Source: Blastomonas ursincola (GTDB lineage: Bacteria; Pseudomonadota; Alphaproteobacteria; Sphingomonadales; Sphingomonadaceae). Taken from it: a stretch of DNA of 64,000 nt. The stretch lies in contig NZ_VDES01000002.1 in the NCBI RefSeq assembly GCF_013607875.1, forward strand, positions 885,638-949,637. The letters are read 5' to 3'. Made by a program: the position numbers and the translations under genes. Of the stretch, positions 46,075-56,600 are shown one piece after another. Within the stretch, counting starts at the first letter, position 1; every line of letters begins with the position of its first letter. The notes beneath the pieces are model-generated. The model ran no database searches. It saw only the letters and a list, made by a program, of their open reading frames with translations, and had not been told where the DNA came from.

Positions 46075-48365
46075 TGGCGATGCGCATCGCGTGCCTGGGC
46101 GGCGGACCGGCGGGCCTGTATTTCGCAATCTCGATGAAGCTGCGCGATCCTGCGCACGACATCACCGTGTTCGAGCGCAACAAGGCAGGCGACACGTTCG
46201 GCTGGGGCGTGGTCTTTTCCGACCAGACGCTGGGCAATCTGCGTGCCAATGACCCTGTGAGTGCTGCGACGATCGCGGACAGCTTTGCGCACTGGGACGA
46301 TGTCGATGTAGTGGTCGGCGACGAGCGCATCCGCTCCGGGGGGCACGGCTTTATCGGCATCGGGCGCAAGCGGCTGCTGGTCATCCTGCAGGAGCGGGCC
46401 CGCGAGCTCGGCGTCAAGCTGGTGTTCGAGACCGAGTTTTCGCCCGAGATCGAGGCCTGGACCGATTACGACCTGGTCGTCGCCGCCGATGGCATCAACA
46501 GCCGGGTGCGCGAGCTTTACGCCGAACGGTTCGATGTCGATATCCAGGTGCGCGCCAACAAGTTCATCTGGCTGGGCACCACAAGGCTGTTTGAGGCGTT
46601 CGAGTTCATCTTCGAAAAGACCGAGGCCGGCTGGGTCTGGGCGCATGCCTATCGTTTCGATGACACGCATTCGACCTTCATCGTCGAATGTTCGGAAAGC
46701 ACCTGGGCGGGCCTCGGCTTCGACACGATGGAGCCGGACGAGGCGCGCGCGGCGTGCGAGAGGCTGTTCGCGCGGCATCTTCAGGGCCATCCGCTGATCA
46801 GCAACGCCACGCATCTGCGCGGCTCGGCGGCCTGGATCAATTTCCGCCGGGTGCTGTGCCATCGCTGGTCTTTCGACAATGTCGTGCTGCTCGGCGATGC
46901 CGCGCACACCGCGCATTTCTCGATCGGATCGGGTACCAAGCTGGCGCTGGAAGACGCGATCAAGCTGGCGGCGGTGCTCGACCGGCCCGGCCTCGATCGC
47001 CGCGAGGCGCTGGCCGAGGCGCTGGGCGAATATGAGCAGGAGCGCCGGGTCGAGGTGCTCAAGATCCAGAATGCGGCGCGCAACTCGACCGAATGGTTCG
47101 AGACGCTCGACCGCTATATCGACTTCCCGCCGATCCAATTTGCCTATTCGCTGATGACCCGCTCGCAGCGGGTGAGCCATGCGAACTTGGCGTTGCGCGA
47201 TCCGCAATGGTTGGCCGAGGTGGAAAGCTGGTTTGCAAGCCACGCGCAGGGCGACACTCAGGCACCCCCGATGTTCACGCCCTTCCGGCTGCGCGGTCTG
47301 ACGCTGGCCAACCGCGTCGTCGTCGCACCGGTCCTGACCTATCAGGCCGACGATCAGGGGCGCGTCGGCGCCTTCCACCTGGTGCATTATGGCGCGCGTG
47401 CGCTGGGCGGTGCAGGGCTGGTGATGACCGAAATGTGCGCGGTTGCGCCCGAAGGCCGGATCACGCCGGCATGTCCGGGCCTGTGGACCGACGAACAGGC
47501 CGATGGCTGGTCGTCCATCGTCGACTTCGCGCACGCGGCGGGCAGCGCGATCGGCGTGCAGATCGGTCATGCCGGCGCGCGCGGTGCGGTATCGGTTCCG
47601 TCGCAGGGCGAAAAGCCTCTGGGCGATGCTGGCTGGCCGCTGGTTGCCGCGAGCGCCCAACCCTGGGCGGAAGGATATGCGACGCCTGCCGCGCTCGACG
47701 CTGCGGGCATGGAGGCGATCCGCGCCGCCTTTGTCGATGCAGCGCTGCGCGCTGACCGGGCGGGGTTCGATCTGATCGAGATCCAGGCAGGACATGGCTA
47801 TCTGCTGTCCGGCTTCATCAGCCCGCTGACCAACCATCGCGACGATGCCCTTGGCGGTGATCTGGCAGCGCGGCTGGTGTTCCCGCTATCGGTGGTCGAG
47901 GCGGTGCGCGCAGCCTGGCCGCAGGACAAGCCGCTTTCGGTGCGCATTTCCGCGCACGACTGGGTACCCGGCGGAATTACCGGCGCGGACGCGGTCGAGA
48001 TCGCGCGCGCATTCATGGCCGCCGGCGCCGATATCATCGACGTGTCCTCGGGCGAGACCTCGCCGGCGGCGCGCCCGGTCTATGGCCGCATGTACCAGGC
48101 GCCATTGTCCGATCAGGTGCGCAACGAAGTGGGATGCCCCACCATCGTCGCCGGCAACATTACCGATGCCGATCAGATCAACTCGATCCTGGTGGCAGGC
48201 CGCGCCGATCTGGTCGCGCTGGGTCGCCCGCATCTGGCCGACCCCGCCTGGACGCTGCACGCGGCGGCCGCAGCAGGCTTTAAGGGGCTGCGCGCGCACG
48301 ATGCCTATCGGCTGGGGCAGGAACAGTTGCTCCGCAACAGCCGCACGGTTACGGTGCAGGCCTGA
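46074..48365 (+). CDS. Bifunctional FAD hydroxylase / old-yellow-enzyme protein (salicylyl-CoA 5-hydroxylase-like)
   Basis: A 763-residue fusion. Residues 1-370 are a flavin aromatic hydroxylase ([18 protein letters not shown] for [30 protein letters not shown] for the second FAD motif). Residues 400-763 are an NADH:flavin oxidoreductase of the old-yellow-enzyme type ([12 protein letters not shown] and [21 protein letters not shown]). The architecture is that of salicylyl-CoA 5-hydroxylase (SdgC) and of 2-aminobenzoyl-CoA monooxygenase/reductase. With gentisate dioxygenase and a thioesterase beside it, salicylyl-CoA to gentisyl-CoA is the likely reaction. Confidence 0.88.
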   Translation: MAMRIACLGGGPAGLYFAISMKLRDPAHDITVFERNKAGDTFGWGVVFSDQTLGNLRANDPVSAATIADSFAHWDDVDVVVGDERIRSGGHGFIGIGRKRLLVILQERARELGVKLVFETEFSPEIEAWTDYDLVVAADGINSRVRELYAERFDVDIQVRANKFIWLGTTRLFEAFEFIFEKTEAGWVWAHAYRFDDTHSTFIVECSESTWAGLGFDTMEPDEARAACERLFARHLQGHPLISNATHLRGSAAWINFRRVLCHRWSFDNVVLLGDAAHTAHFSIGSGTKLALEDAIKLAAVLDRPGLDRREALAEALGEYEQERRVEVLKIQNAARNSTEWFETLDRYIDFPPIQFAYSLMTRSQRVSHANLALRDPQWLAEVESWFASHAQGDTQAPPMFTPFRLRGLTLANRVVVAPVLTYQADDQGRVGAFHLVHYGARALGGAGLVMTEMCAVAPEGRITPACPGLWTDEQADGWSSIVDFAHAAGSAIGVQIGHAGARGAVSVPSQGEKPLGDAGWPLVAASAQPWAEGYATPAALDAAGMEAIRAAFVDAALRADRAGFDLIEIQAGHGYLLSGFISPLTNHRDDALGGDLAARLVFPLSVVEAVRAAWPQDKPLSVRISAHDWVPGGITGADAVEIARAFMAAGADIIDVSSGETSPAARPVYGRMYQAPLSDQVRNEVGCPTIVAGNITDADQINSILVAGRADLVALGRPHLADPAWTLHAAAAAGFKGLRAHDAYRLGQEQLLRNSRTVTVQA

Positions 48366-48865
48366 TGGCAACGGCATTCCAGGCAGGGCAGGAGGGGGAC
48401 GTGCACGGCGCATCCGAAGCCCAGCCCAATCCAAACCTGCGCCTCTGGCTGCGGCTGCTCAGCTGCACCACCATCGCGGAAAAGCGGCTGCGGCGGCGTC
48501 TGGCCGAGCAGTTCGACACCACGCTGCCGCGCTTCGATGTGCTCGCCGCGCTCGAGCGAGAGCCGGGCGGGCTGGCGATGACCGAATTGTCGCAGCGGCT
48601 GCTGGTCTCGAACGGCAATGTCACGGCGGTGGTCCAGCAGCTGGCCAAGCTGGGCCATGTGTCGGTCATCAAGCCCGAACATGACCGGCGCAGCTCGATC
48701 GTCACGATGACCGACGAGGGGCGCGCGCACTTCGCCACCGTCGCCCGCGAGCATCACGGCTGGGTCGAAGAAATGTTCGCCGGGATCGGCGCTGACGATC
48801 GCGACCAGCTCTACAGGCTGCTCGCCGTGCTGCGTGGCTCGCTCGACCAGTCGGAGGAACGCTGA
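48365..48865 (+). CDS. MarR-family transcriptional regulator
   Basis: A 166-residue winged-helix regulator. The DNA-binding part is LPRFDVLAALEREPGGLAMTELSQRLLVSNGNVTAVVQQLAKLGHVSVIKPEHDRRSSIVTMTDEG. It shares one base with both the preceding hydroxylase stop and the following thioesterase start, so it sits inside the operon and is probably autoregulatory. The inducer could be salicylyl-CoA or gentisyl-CoA, as seen for MarR proteins that sense aryl-CoA compounds (inference). Confidence 0.92.
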   Translation: MATAFQAGQEGDVHGASEAQPNPNLRLWLRLLSCTTIAEKRLRRRLAEQFDTTLPRFDVLAALEREPGGLAMTELSQRLLVSNGNVTAVVQQLAKLGHVSVIKPEHDRRSSIVTMTDEGRAHFATVAREHHGWVEEMFAGIGADDRDQLYRLLAVLRGSLDQSEER

Positions 48866-49272
48866 TGCAGGTGCTGCAACTGCCGGTGCGCTTCGCCCAT
48901 GTCGACGCAGCGGGCATCGTTTTCTATCCGCGCTATTTCGAGATGCTCAACGCCGCGGTCGAGCAATATTTCGCCGATATCGTGGGGGTCGATTTCAAGA
49001 CCATGCATCTCGACCGGCAGATCGGCGTTCCGACCGTGCATCTGGAGGCGGATTTTGCCGCGCCCAGCCGGTTGGGCGATTTGCTGTCGATCGATCTGGC
49101 GGTCGAAAAGGTCGGGCGATCCTCCTGCGCGGTACGCTATGCCGTGCGCTGCGGCGAGGAGACGCGGTTGCGGGCCTCGGCCACTCTGGTATGCATGGAC
49201 CTTGTGAAGGCCAGCGCGATTGCCTGGCCAGACGATATCAGGGCGCGGATGCTTGTCGAAACGGTCGATTGA
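48865..49272 (+). CDS. 4HBT-family acyl-CoA thioesterase (probable gentisyl-CoA thioesterase)
   Basis: A 135-residue hotdog-fold thioesterase. The signature RFAHVDAAGIVFYPRYFEMLNAAVEQYF carries the catalytic Asp of the 4-hydroxybenzoyl-CoA thioesterase group. Its location after a salicylyl-CoA hydroxylase-like gene suggests it releases gentisate for the dioxygenase. It begins at the ATG overlapping the MarR stop. Confidence 0.9.
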   Translation: MQVLQLPVRFAHVDAAGIVFYPRYFEMLNAAVEQYFADIVGVDFKTMHLDRQIGVPTVHLEADFAAPSRLGDLLSIDLAVEKVGRSSCAVRYAVRCGEETRLRASATLVCMDLVKASAIAWPDDIRARMLVETVD

Positions 49273-49669
49273 AGGCGAGAAGCTCGGGCCTCCTGTCACG
49301 GTGCAGGGGGGCTGTCATTGCGGTGCCGTTCGCTTCGAGGCGGATGTGGAGGCGCGCGTGAAGCTGCTCGCGTGCAACTGCTCGATGTGCGCCAAGACCG
49401 GCTTTCTGCACATGATCGTTCCGCACGACCAATTCCGGCTGATTTCCGGCCAGGACCAGCTCACCAGCTATCGTTTCGGCACCGGCGCTGCCGAGCATCT
49501 GTTCTGCCGGACCTGCGGAATCCGCAGCTTCTACCAGCCGCGATCGCACCCCGACAGCTGGTCGGTCGACTATCGCTGCCTTGACGACGGGCACGGCGTC
49601 GAGGCGCAAACCGAAGCGTTCGACGGGCGAAACTGGGAGGCAGCGCGCGCTGCCCTGACGGATGATTGA
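49253..49669 (+). CDS. GFA/Mss4-like zinc-binding protein
   Basis: A small protein with the GFA-family zinc ligands CHCGAVRF, CNCSMCAKTG and FCRTCG, forming two zinc sites as in glutathione-dependent formaldehyde-activating enzyme homologues. The function is undefined. The start is unclear: an ATG at 49220 would overlap the thioesterase by 53 bases, a GTG at 49301 lacks a ribosome site, and the TTG at 49253 has AGGGCG at a fair distance. I use the TTG. It ends the aromatic operon. Confidence 0.75.
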   Translation: MSKRSIEGEKLGPPVTVQGGCHCGAVRFEADVEARVKLLACNCSMCAKTGFLHMIVPHDQFRLISGQDQLTSYRFGTGAAEHLFCRTCGIRSFYQPRSHPDSWSVDYRCLDDGHGVEAQTEAFDGRNWEAARAALTDD

Positions 49670-50041
49670 ATTGCGTTTTGTGCAAGTGCATGCGAATCAA
49701 TTGCACTTGTAGGACAGCAATTATGACCTAAGTACCCTGACAGAGAGCAGGATGTCTGCGCGGCCAATTCCATAGTTCGTCAGGAGTTCGTCATGCGTAT
49801 TGCATTCAATCTGGCCGCTGCCTTCGTGAGCAGCGCCGTGATCATGCTGGCCGTCATCTGATCTGAGACGCGGCCGCACGAGTGCGGCAGCAGGCCAGTT
49901 CGCCAAGGCCTGCAACCTGCGGATCAACGCCGGTTGCAGGCAAGGTGCCCCGATCATATCCTTCAAATCCCTGCATGGCCCGGCAGCGAAACCGTCTTTA
50001 CCGGTTACCCTTCGCTAACTTTGTTTCGCTATGTCGCCCGG
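49670..50041. other. Gap between the GFA gene and the first GGDEF-EAL gene
   Basis: This 372-base stretch is AT-richer at its left end. It holds a perfect eight-pair inverted repeat (CAAGTGCA and TGCACTTG, 11-base loop) at 49683-49709, shortly after the GFA stop; it is not followed by a T-run, so it may be an operator or a weak terminator. A small reading frame with a strong ribosome site is at 49793-49861. From 49862 to 50041 I see only an in-frame extension of the GGDEF-EAL gene and no clear promoter. Confidence 0.5.
49793..49861 (+). CDS. Putative 22-residue hydrophobic peptide
   Basis: ATG preceded by CAGGAG at seven bases opens a 22-codon frame, MRIAFNLAAAFVSSAVIML followed by AVI and a TGA. 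The sequence is one short hydrophobic helix with a positive N-terminus, like many membrane microproteins. There is no homologue I can name, and such short frames can arise by chance. The very good ribosome site is the main support. Confidence 0.4.
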   Translation: MRIAFNLAAAFVSSAVIMLAVI

Positions 50042-52393
50042 GTGAGCAAGACCCCCGCCAAACCCTCGACCGCGCGCGACCTGCCGGTCATGGCCCTTCT
50101 CGGCCTGTGCGACCCTCCCGAGGGCGACTGGGATCATTTCCGCGCGATCCAATATACCGGACTGGCCCGCTATGCCATTTTGCGCGTGGTCACCAATCTC
50201 GTCCTTGGCCTGATGGTCTGCCAGCTGTTCAGCGGTTTCGTGCCGCTCTGGCAGCTGGCTGGATGGATGGGCATGCTGGGCGCCTCGTTGTATTTTCCCA
50301 CCGTGCTTTACCGCCACAGCGGCATGGTCAATCACGATCATGTCGCCCGCCGTTTCGTGCTTCAGCTGGTCGCTGCAACCAGCCTGATCGCCTTTGTCTG
50401 GTGCGTGCCGATCCTGGTATTCGCACCGATGGCGACCCAGATGGAACTCGCTGCGGTCTGGACGATCCTGGCCGCGCTGGTGGTCGGCGGCACGCTGCTG
50501 CTTAACGCGCTGCCGCTCGGTGCCTTCGTGTTCAACCTGGTGCTGATGGCAGCATCGGTGATCGCCTTCTGGCAGGGCGAAAATATCGTCACGGTCGGGG
50601 CGATTGTCTGCTTCTCGATCCTGCTCGCACTGTCGGGCTTCGAGAATGCGCGCGCCTATCTGATGTTCAAATTCTCCGAGCAGGGCCTTGCCGAAAAGGA
50701 CGAGGTGGTCAGCCTGTTGCTGCGCGAATTCGAGGAAGGCGATGCCGACTGGCTGTGGCAGATCGACGCCGGGCGCCGGATCGTCGCCGCCAGCCCGCGC
50801 TTTGCCTTTGCCGCCGGCCGCGAGGCGAGCGAGATCGAGGGCATGCCGCTGACCCAGCTGATCGCCGGCAAGCATTGGGAGAGCGGCAATCTTGCCCCCA
50901 GCCTGCATATCCTGTCGGACAAGCTGACAAAGCGCGAAAGCTTCTCGAACCTCGTCGTCAAGGTGCACGGCGAGGAGAAGACCTATTGGTGGGAACTGTC
51001 GGCCTCGCCGCGCTATGACGACAACGGCACATTCATGGGTTTCCGCGGGGTCGGCTCGGACGTGACCGAAAGTCGCGAAAGCGCCGAGAAGATCGCACGC
51101 CTCGCCCGGTTCGACACGCTGACCGGCCTGCCCAACCGCCTCCAGCTCACCGAGGCGCTCGACCGCGCGCTCAAGGAATGCGAACAGTGGAATTGCCGCT
51201 GCGGCTTCCTGATGATCGATCTCGACCGGTTCAAGTCGGTCAACGATACGCTCGGCCATCTGGTCGGCGACCGGCTGCTTGCGCAGGTGTCGCTGCGGCT
51301 GCGCTCGCTGATGGGCAAGGACGAGCTGTGCGGCCGTCTGGGCGGTGACGAGTTCGCGGTCGTGATGCGCGATACCGGTGACGGGCAGCGCATTTCGGAC
51401 CTGGCGGGCCGCATCATCGACGTGCTGTCGCGGCCCTATGAGGTGGACCAGCACACGCTGTTCATCGGCGCGAGCGTCGGCTCTGCCACCGGAACGCGCG
51501 ACGGCCGCACGGTGGAGACGCTGATGCGCAGCGCCGATCTGGCGCTCTATCGGTCCAAGGACGAGGGCGGCGGCCGTCACAATGTGTACGAGCCCAAGCT
51601 GCACAGCCATGCCGAAGAACGCCGCGTCATGGAAATTGCGCTGCGCAAGGCGCTCGAAAAGGACGAGTTCTCGCTAGCCTATCAGCCGGTGGTCGATGCC
51701 AGCAGCGAGTCGCTGGTCGCGTTCGAGGCGCTGATCCGCTGGTCCAATCCCGAATTCGGCCAGGTATCGCCAGCGCGCTTCATCCCGCTGGCCGAAGACG
51801 CCCGGCTGGTGGTGCCGATCGGCAACTGGGTGCTGCACCGCGCCTGTCGCGAGGCGGTGACCTGGCCGGCCAATGTCCGCGTGGCCGTCAACGTCTCGGC
51901 CGAACAGCTCTATGAGCCCGATTTTGTCGAAACCGTGGTCGAGGCGCTGTCGGAAACCGGTCTGGCGCCGCAGCGGCTGGAGCTGGAGGTCACCGAAAGC
52001 GTGTTTCTGCGCGAAGGATCACGCGCTGGCGAGACGCTGGACCAGATCCTCGCGCTGGGCGTGGGGCTGTCGCTCGACGATTTCGGCACCGGCTATTCGG
52101 CGCTGGGCTATCTCAGCAAGACCCGCTTCACCACGATCAAGGTCGATCGCAGCTTCGTGCAGGGCGCAGCGAGGGGGGCGCAGGAAAGCATCGCGATCAT
52201 CCGCGCCGTGGTGGCCATGGCAGAGAGCCTGGGCATGTCGACCACGGCGGAAGGCGCCGAGACCGAGCACGAGGTGCGGGTCATCCGCGACCTGGGATGC
52301 AAGAAGATCCAGGGCTATTTCTACGGTCGCCCGATGACCGCCGACGATGTGCAGAGCCTGTTCGGCGGGCAGCAGACCGCGATGTTCGGCTGA
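50042..52393 (+). CDS. Membrane GGDEF-EAL protein (cyclic-di-GMP turnover) with PAS domain
   Basis: About 783 residues. Five or six hydrophobic segments (roughly 40-190) form a membrane sensor. A PAS-like domain (DADWLWQIDAGRRIVAASPRFAFAAGREASEIEG) is followed by GGDEF near 434 (RLGGDEFAV, intact) and EAL near 560 (FEALIRW, with VNVSAEQL, EVTESVF, LDDFGTGYSALGYL, IKVDRSF and AEGAETE present). Both active sites look complete, so it could make and break cyclic-di-GMP. The start is uncertain: GTG 50042 is chosen, ATG 50090 is an alternative. Confidence 0.9.
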   Translation: MSKTPAKPSTARDLPVMALLGLCDPPEGDWDHFRAIQYTGLARYAILRVVTNLVLGLMVCQLFSGFVPLWQLAGWMGMLGASLYFPTVLYRHSGMVNHDHVARRFVLQLVAATSLIAFVWCVPILVFAPMATQMELAAVWTILAALVVGGTLLLNALPLGAFVFNLVLMAASVIAFWQGENIVTVGAIVCFSILLALSGFENARAYLMFKFSEQGLAEKDEVVSLLLREFEEGDADWLWQIDAGRRIVAASPRFAFAAGREASEIEGMPLTQLIAGKHWESGNLAPSLHILSDKLTKRESFSNLVVKVHGEEKTYWWELSASPRYDDNGTFMGFRGVGSDVTESRESAEKIARLARFDTLTGLPNRLQLTEALDRALKECEQWNCRCGFLMIDLDRFKSVNDTLGHLVGDRLLAQVSLRLRSLMGKDELCGRLGGDEFAVVMRDTGDGQRISDLAGRIIDVLSRPYEVDQHTLFIGASVGSATGTRDGRTVETLMRSADLALYRSKDEGGGRHNVYEPKLHSHAEERRVMEIALRKALEKDEFSLAYQPVVDASSESLVAFEALIRWSNPEFGQVSPARFIPLAEDARLVVPIGNWVLHRACREAVTWPANVRVAVNVSAEQLYEPDFVETVVEALSETGLAPQRLELEVTESVFLREGSRAGETLDQILALGVGLSLDDFGTGYSALGYLSKTRFTTIKVDRSFVQGAARGAQESIAIIRAVVAMAESLGMSTTAEGAETEHEVRVIRDLGCKKIQGYFYGRPMTADDVQSLFGGQQTAMFG

Positions 52394-53068
52394 TCAGGCG
52401 CGTTCCAGCACCGTGCGGGCGAGGCCTTCGAACAGCCGTGCGCCATCGGTATTGCCGTGCTGCGCCTCGATCACCCGCTCGGGGTGCGGCATCATTCCGA
52501 GGACGTTACCCCTTGCATTGAGCACGCCAGCAATGTCGCGCGCAGATCCGTTGACCGGCTCGGCATAGCGAAACGCCACCTGGCCTTCGCCCTCGATCCG
52601 GTCGAGCGTCGCTTCATCGGCAAAATAGTTGCCGTCATGGTGCGCAACCGGGATGCGGATCGTCTCGCCCGCCTGATACAGGCTGGTGAAGCGGCTGGAG
52701 GTGTTCTCGACCGTCAGGCCGACCGTGCGGCAGACGAAGCGGATGCCGGCATTGCGCATCAGCGCGCCGGGCAGCAGCCCGGCTTCGGTCAGGATCTGGA
52801 AGCCGTTGCAGATGCCGAGCACTGCAACCCCGCGTTCTGCCGCCTCGACCACCGCGCCGATCACCGGCGAGCGTGCCGCCATCGCGCCCGAGCGCAGATA
52901 GTCGCCATAGGAAAAGCCACCGGGCACGCCAATCAGGTCGAGCCCTTCCGGCAGCGACTGCTCGCCATGCCACAGCCGGATCGGCGCGTGACCCGTCACC
53001 CGCTCGATCGCGACGGCGAGATCGCGGTCGCAGTTCGATCCGGGGAAGGTGATGACCGCCGACTTCAT
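52394..53068 (-). CDS. purQ: Phosphoribosylformylglycinamidine synthase subunit PurQ
   Basis: A 224-residue class I glutamine amidotransferase supplying ammonia to PurL in purine synthesis. It starts [20 protein letters not shown], has [15 protein letters not shown], the nucleophile Cys in [19 protein letters not shown] and the final PHPERV with the catalytic His. Twenty codons upstream in frame are ignored. Its start overlaps purS by four bases. Its stop codon abuts the stop of the convergent GGDEF-EAL gene. Confidence 0.95.
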   Translation of the reverse strand: MKSAVITFPGSNCDRDLAVAIERVTGHAPIRLWHGEQSLPEGLDLIGVPGGFSYGDYLRSGAMAARSPVIGAVVEAAERGVAVLGICNGFQILTEAGLLPGALMRNAGIRFVCRTVGLTVENTSSRFTSLYQAGETIRIPVAHHDGNYFADEATLDRIEGEGQVAFRYAEPVNGSARDIAGVLNARGNVLGMMPHPERVIEAQHGNTDGARLFEGLARTVLERA

Positions 53069-53298
53069 GCGACCTTCTCGACCCGATAGTTCTCGATCAC
53101 CATATTGGCGAGCAGCTTGCGGCACATCGCGTCGATATCCTCGTCGCTGGTGCCGTCGGCCAGGGTCAGCTCGATCAGCCGACCGGCGCGGACATCCTCG
53201 ACACCGCCAAAGCCCAGGCCTTCGAGCGCGTGATGAATCGCGCGGCCCTGGGGATCGAGCACGCCGTCTTTCAGGGTCACATGGATGCGGGCCTTCAT
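53065..53298 (-). CDS. purS: Phosphoribosylformylglycinamidine synthase subunit PurS
   Basis: A 77-residue bridging subunit ([20 protein letters not shown], then [23 protein letters not shown]) that joins PurQ to PurL. The ATG follows an excellent AGGAGG. It overlaps purQ, the usual order. The purL gene is not in the window, but purC is 3.4 kb upstream on the same strand. Confidence 0.95.
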   Translation of the reverse strand: MKARIHVTLKDGVLDPQGRAIHHALEGLGFGGVEDVRAGRLIELTLADGTSDEDIDAMCRKLLANMVIENYRVEKVA

Positions 53299-53476
53299 CG
53301 GCGTCCTCCTGGCTGGGTTTCTGGCCTGCCCTATAGCGTCCGGCGGCAAAGGGGCAAGGGGGTGCATCGCGGCAGACATGGTTCGCGCTAGGCGGTGGCT
53401 GCGTTAACCTATCCTAACAAAGCCCTGTCAATCGCTACGGCATAGCGTTTGTTGAGCAAATATGCGGGGGGAAACC

Positions 53477-53626
53477 ATGGCAGGTCTGGCTCTGGCGATG
53501 TTCATCGGACTGTTCGGCTTCGGCCACGAGCTGCTGGGCTGGAGCGACCCGGGCGGGCGCATCCAGCTGGCGCTGTTCATGTCGTTCATCTTCGGCATCA
53601 TCAGCGGATACCGCACCCGCAGCTGA
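53477..53626 (+). CDS. Small membrane protein of unknown function, 49 residues
   Basis: ATG preceded by a GGGGGGA ribosome site opens a 49-codon frame, too short for usual gene lists. The sequence has two hydrophobic stretches (LALAMFIGLFGFGHELLGW and IQLALFMSFIFGIISGY) around a GWSDPGGR turn and a basic end (RTRS). It is convergent with the M16 peptidase, three bases away. No function is known to me. Confidence 0.65.
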   Translation: MAGLALAMFIGLFGFGHELLGWSDPGGRIQLALFMSFIFGIISGYRTRS

Positions 53627-53628
53627 AA

Positions 53629-56600
53629 CTATTGCGGCGCGGCGTTGGCGGCGACGGGCGACTGGCGCGCGGCCAGCGCGGTTCCCGTCCCTGCGCCCTC
53701 ATAGAGCGATTGGACCAGCAGCGCGCGATCGGGCGACAGATAGGTGCGCGCCATGGCGAGCAGTTCGTCTGCGCTCACCGTGCCGAAGGCGGTGCCGCCG
53801 CTGCGGAACCGGTCGAGCTTGGCGGGCTTGCTCTGCGCCGAGTCGACGACACCCAGCCACGCGGTGTTGCTCTTCACGCTGTTGGCGATGTTCTCCAGGA
53901 TCGGCGTGCGCGCGCGCGCCAGCTCGTCGGCCGCGATCGGCGAGGGTGTCGAGGGCGATCCCGCCAGCGGGGCAGGGGCGGAAAGCTCAGCGGCGATATG
54001 GCGCACCGCCTCGGACACCTTCTCGACATCGGCCGAGGCGACGTTGGTGCTGATCTGGATATACCCATAACCGGGATAGATGGACGAGGTGAACGAGCGC
54101 GCCGCGGGCGAATAGCTGGCGCCCAGCTGCTCGCGGATCTGGTCGGTCACCTTGATCTGCAGCAGCTCGGCGAGCAGGCGCAGCCGCACGTCCTCGCGAT
54201 AATCGCGATCATCGGTGGTCGGCCAGTAGAATTCGACGATCGCCTGATCGGCTTCGCCCTTGTGGTGCAGCACGCGCGGGCTGCGGTTTGCGGTGAACTG
54301 GCGGGTGCGGGCTTCGTCATAGTCGCGGAATTCGGCCTCGCGCTCGGGCAGTGCGCCGAAGGTCGCGGCAACCGCGGCGATCGCCTGCTCCTCGTCGAAA
54401 TCGCCGACCAGCCCGATCTCGATCGCACCCTTTTCCAGCCGGTCGCCGATCGCGGCCTTGAGGTCGTCAAAGGTGAGCTTTTCGAACACCGCCTTGTCGG
54501 CCAGCGAAAAGCGCGGATCGTTGTCCGACAGGATCGCGCCGATCTGGCTGCCGATCGCGCCTTCGGGTGTCGCGTTCAGCCGCGCATAGAAATTGGGCAG
54601 GTAGCTGCGATACTGGTTGATCGCCTCGCTGCGGTAGCCGGGATGGGTGGTGAACGCGGTGAGCACCTGCATCTGCAGCTTGAGGTCATCGGGCGTGGTC
54701 GCGAGATAACCGCCGAAATAATCCTCGCCCGAGCCGAAATTCAGCGACACCGCACGGCCCGCAAAGATCGAGTAAAGATCATCGAGGCTGTGCGCCTCCA
54801 GCCCGCCGCGGACGAAGATGTTCATCAGGCTGGTCGCTTCAGGATTGTCGCGCGAAGCGAGCAGATCGCCACCGTCGATGCGCAGCGAGACCAGCACGCG
54901 GTTCTTGTCGAAATCGGTCTTCTTGAGGTTCAGCCGCACGTTGTTGGCAAAGCGGATGGTGCGGATGCCGAGATCCTCGATTCGACTGTCCGCAACGACC
55001 GTGCCGGGATTGCCGAAATCCTGATAGGCAAAGGCCTGCGCATCGCGCGCCTGGGGCCTGGCCACCTTCGTCTTCTGCGCCTGAGCGAAAGCCATGCGCA
55101 CGCCGTCCGCGCCGCCTGCCGGATCGACCTTGGTGGCCAGGTGGATCAGCGGCTTGTCGAGCGTACCGAAATCCTTGCGCAGCGCCTCGAGCAGCATCTT
55201 CGGCGTCAGCGCATCGCGCAGCGCGGTAAAGCGCTCGAGCTGGCTCTCGGGCGTGGTGACGATCATCCCGTCCTTGGCCATGCCCATGATCTGGTCGGCG
55301 AGCTGGTCGTTGCTGCGCGTATCCTGCCCGCGCACCGCGTTTTCATAGCCGGTGGTGAAATTGGCGAGCTGTTCGGCGAGTTCCGCCTTGGTGAAGCCGT
55401 AGCGCAGTGCGGAGCGCAGCTCGCGTTCGGCGGCTTCCAGCCCGCGCTGCCATTCGCCATCGCGCGTCGCGACGTTGAGCACCGACTGGTTGGCGATCTT
55501 GTACACGTCCGACCGCCCGACCGACGCGCCGACGAACGGGGCGTTCTCCTGCCGCGCGATCCGGCCCAGCCTGCGCCCGACGATGTTGTAGGCCAGCGCG
55601 CGGGTGAGCTTGGCGCGGCGGGTCGCCTTGCTGTCGGGCTCCTCGACATAAGGCGAGAAGCGCAGGACGGTGGCCACCTCGTCGATCGCGGGATGGGTGA
55701 AGATGTTGGCCTCATCGGTGCGGGCGGTATCGATCTTGCCCAGTGGCACATCGGGCGCTTCGCCGTGCTTTGCCTCCCAGTTGCCAAAGCTCGCCAGGAT
55801 CTTCGCTTCGATCTCGGCAACATCGACATCGCCGACGACCACCAGCGTGCTACGCCCGGGCGTATAATAGCGCTCGTAGAAGCTGCGGAAGCGCTCGGCT
55901 GGCGCGGTCTCGATCACCGACTTGTCGCCGATTGGCGAGCGCGTGGCGATGCGCGTGCCGGGCACGGTGAATTCGAACAAAGATTCGCGGTTGCGCTGCG
56001 CGTAATTGGCGCGGGTCCGCAGTTCGGAGAGGATCACCCCGCGCTCACGATCGATCGCCTTGGGGTCGAAGCGGATCTCGCTTGCGGTCTCGCGCAGCAG
56101 ATAGAGCGCGGTGTCGACCGTCTCCGCCTTCACATTGGGCAGGTCGAGCAGATAACCGGTCTGGTCATAGCTGGTGAACGCGTTGGTATCCGCGCCGAAT
56201 TCGAGCCCCAGCCGCTCGAGAATCTTGACCATCTCGCCTTCGGGCACGTTGGTGGTGCCGTTGAACGCCATATGCTCGATGAAATGGGCAAGGCCGCGCT
56301 CGTCCTCGTTCTCCGCCGTCGATCCCACATCGATCAGCAGCCGCATCACGGCGGTGCCGGGCGGGGTGGCGTTCTTGCGGATGGCATAGCGCATGCCGTT
56401 GGGCAGCACGCCCAGGCGCACGGCGGGATCGGGCGCAAGATCGCTGGTGGCATAGCCCCAGGCGGCGGCAATCGCGGCCTCGTCGCGCACCGGCTGGGGC
56501 GCAGGCGCTGCGCTGCTATCAGTCAGGGGAGGCGCGGCGGACTGGGCGAGCAGCGTGGCGGGGAGCAGCGCGAGCGCGGCAGCGGCCATGCCGGCCAGCG

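Noticed and set aside
43801-47837. Long minus-strand frames opposite gentisate dioxygenase, FAH and hydroxylase genes
   Set aside because: Same shadow pattern; the plus-strand genes are overlapping, motif-bearing and in a coherent pathway.
26685-49669. Whole catabolic region as a recently acquired island
   Set aside because: Composition matches the flanks by eye, and no integrase, tRNA border or direct repeat is seen; only the toxin-antitoxin pair at 24.0-24.8 kb looks compositionally different.
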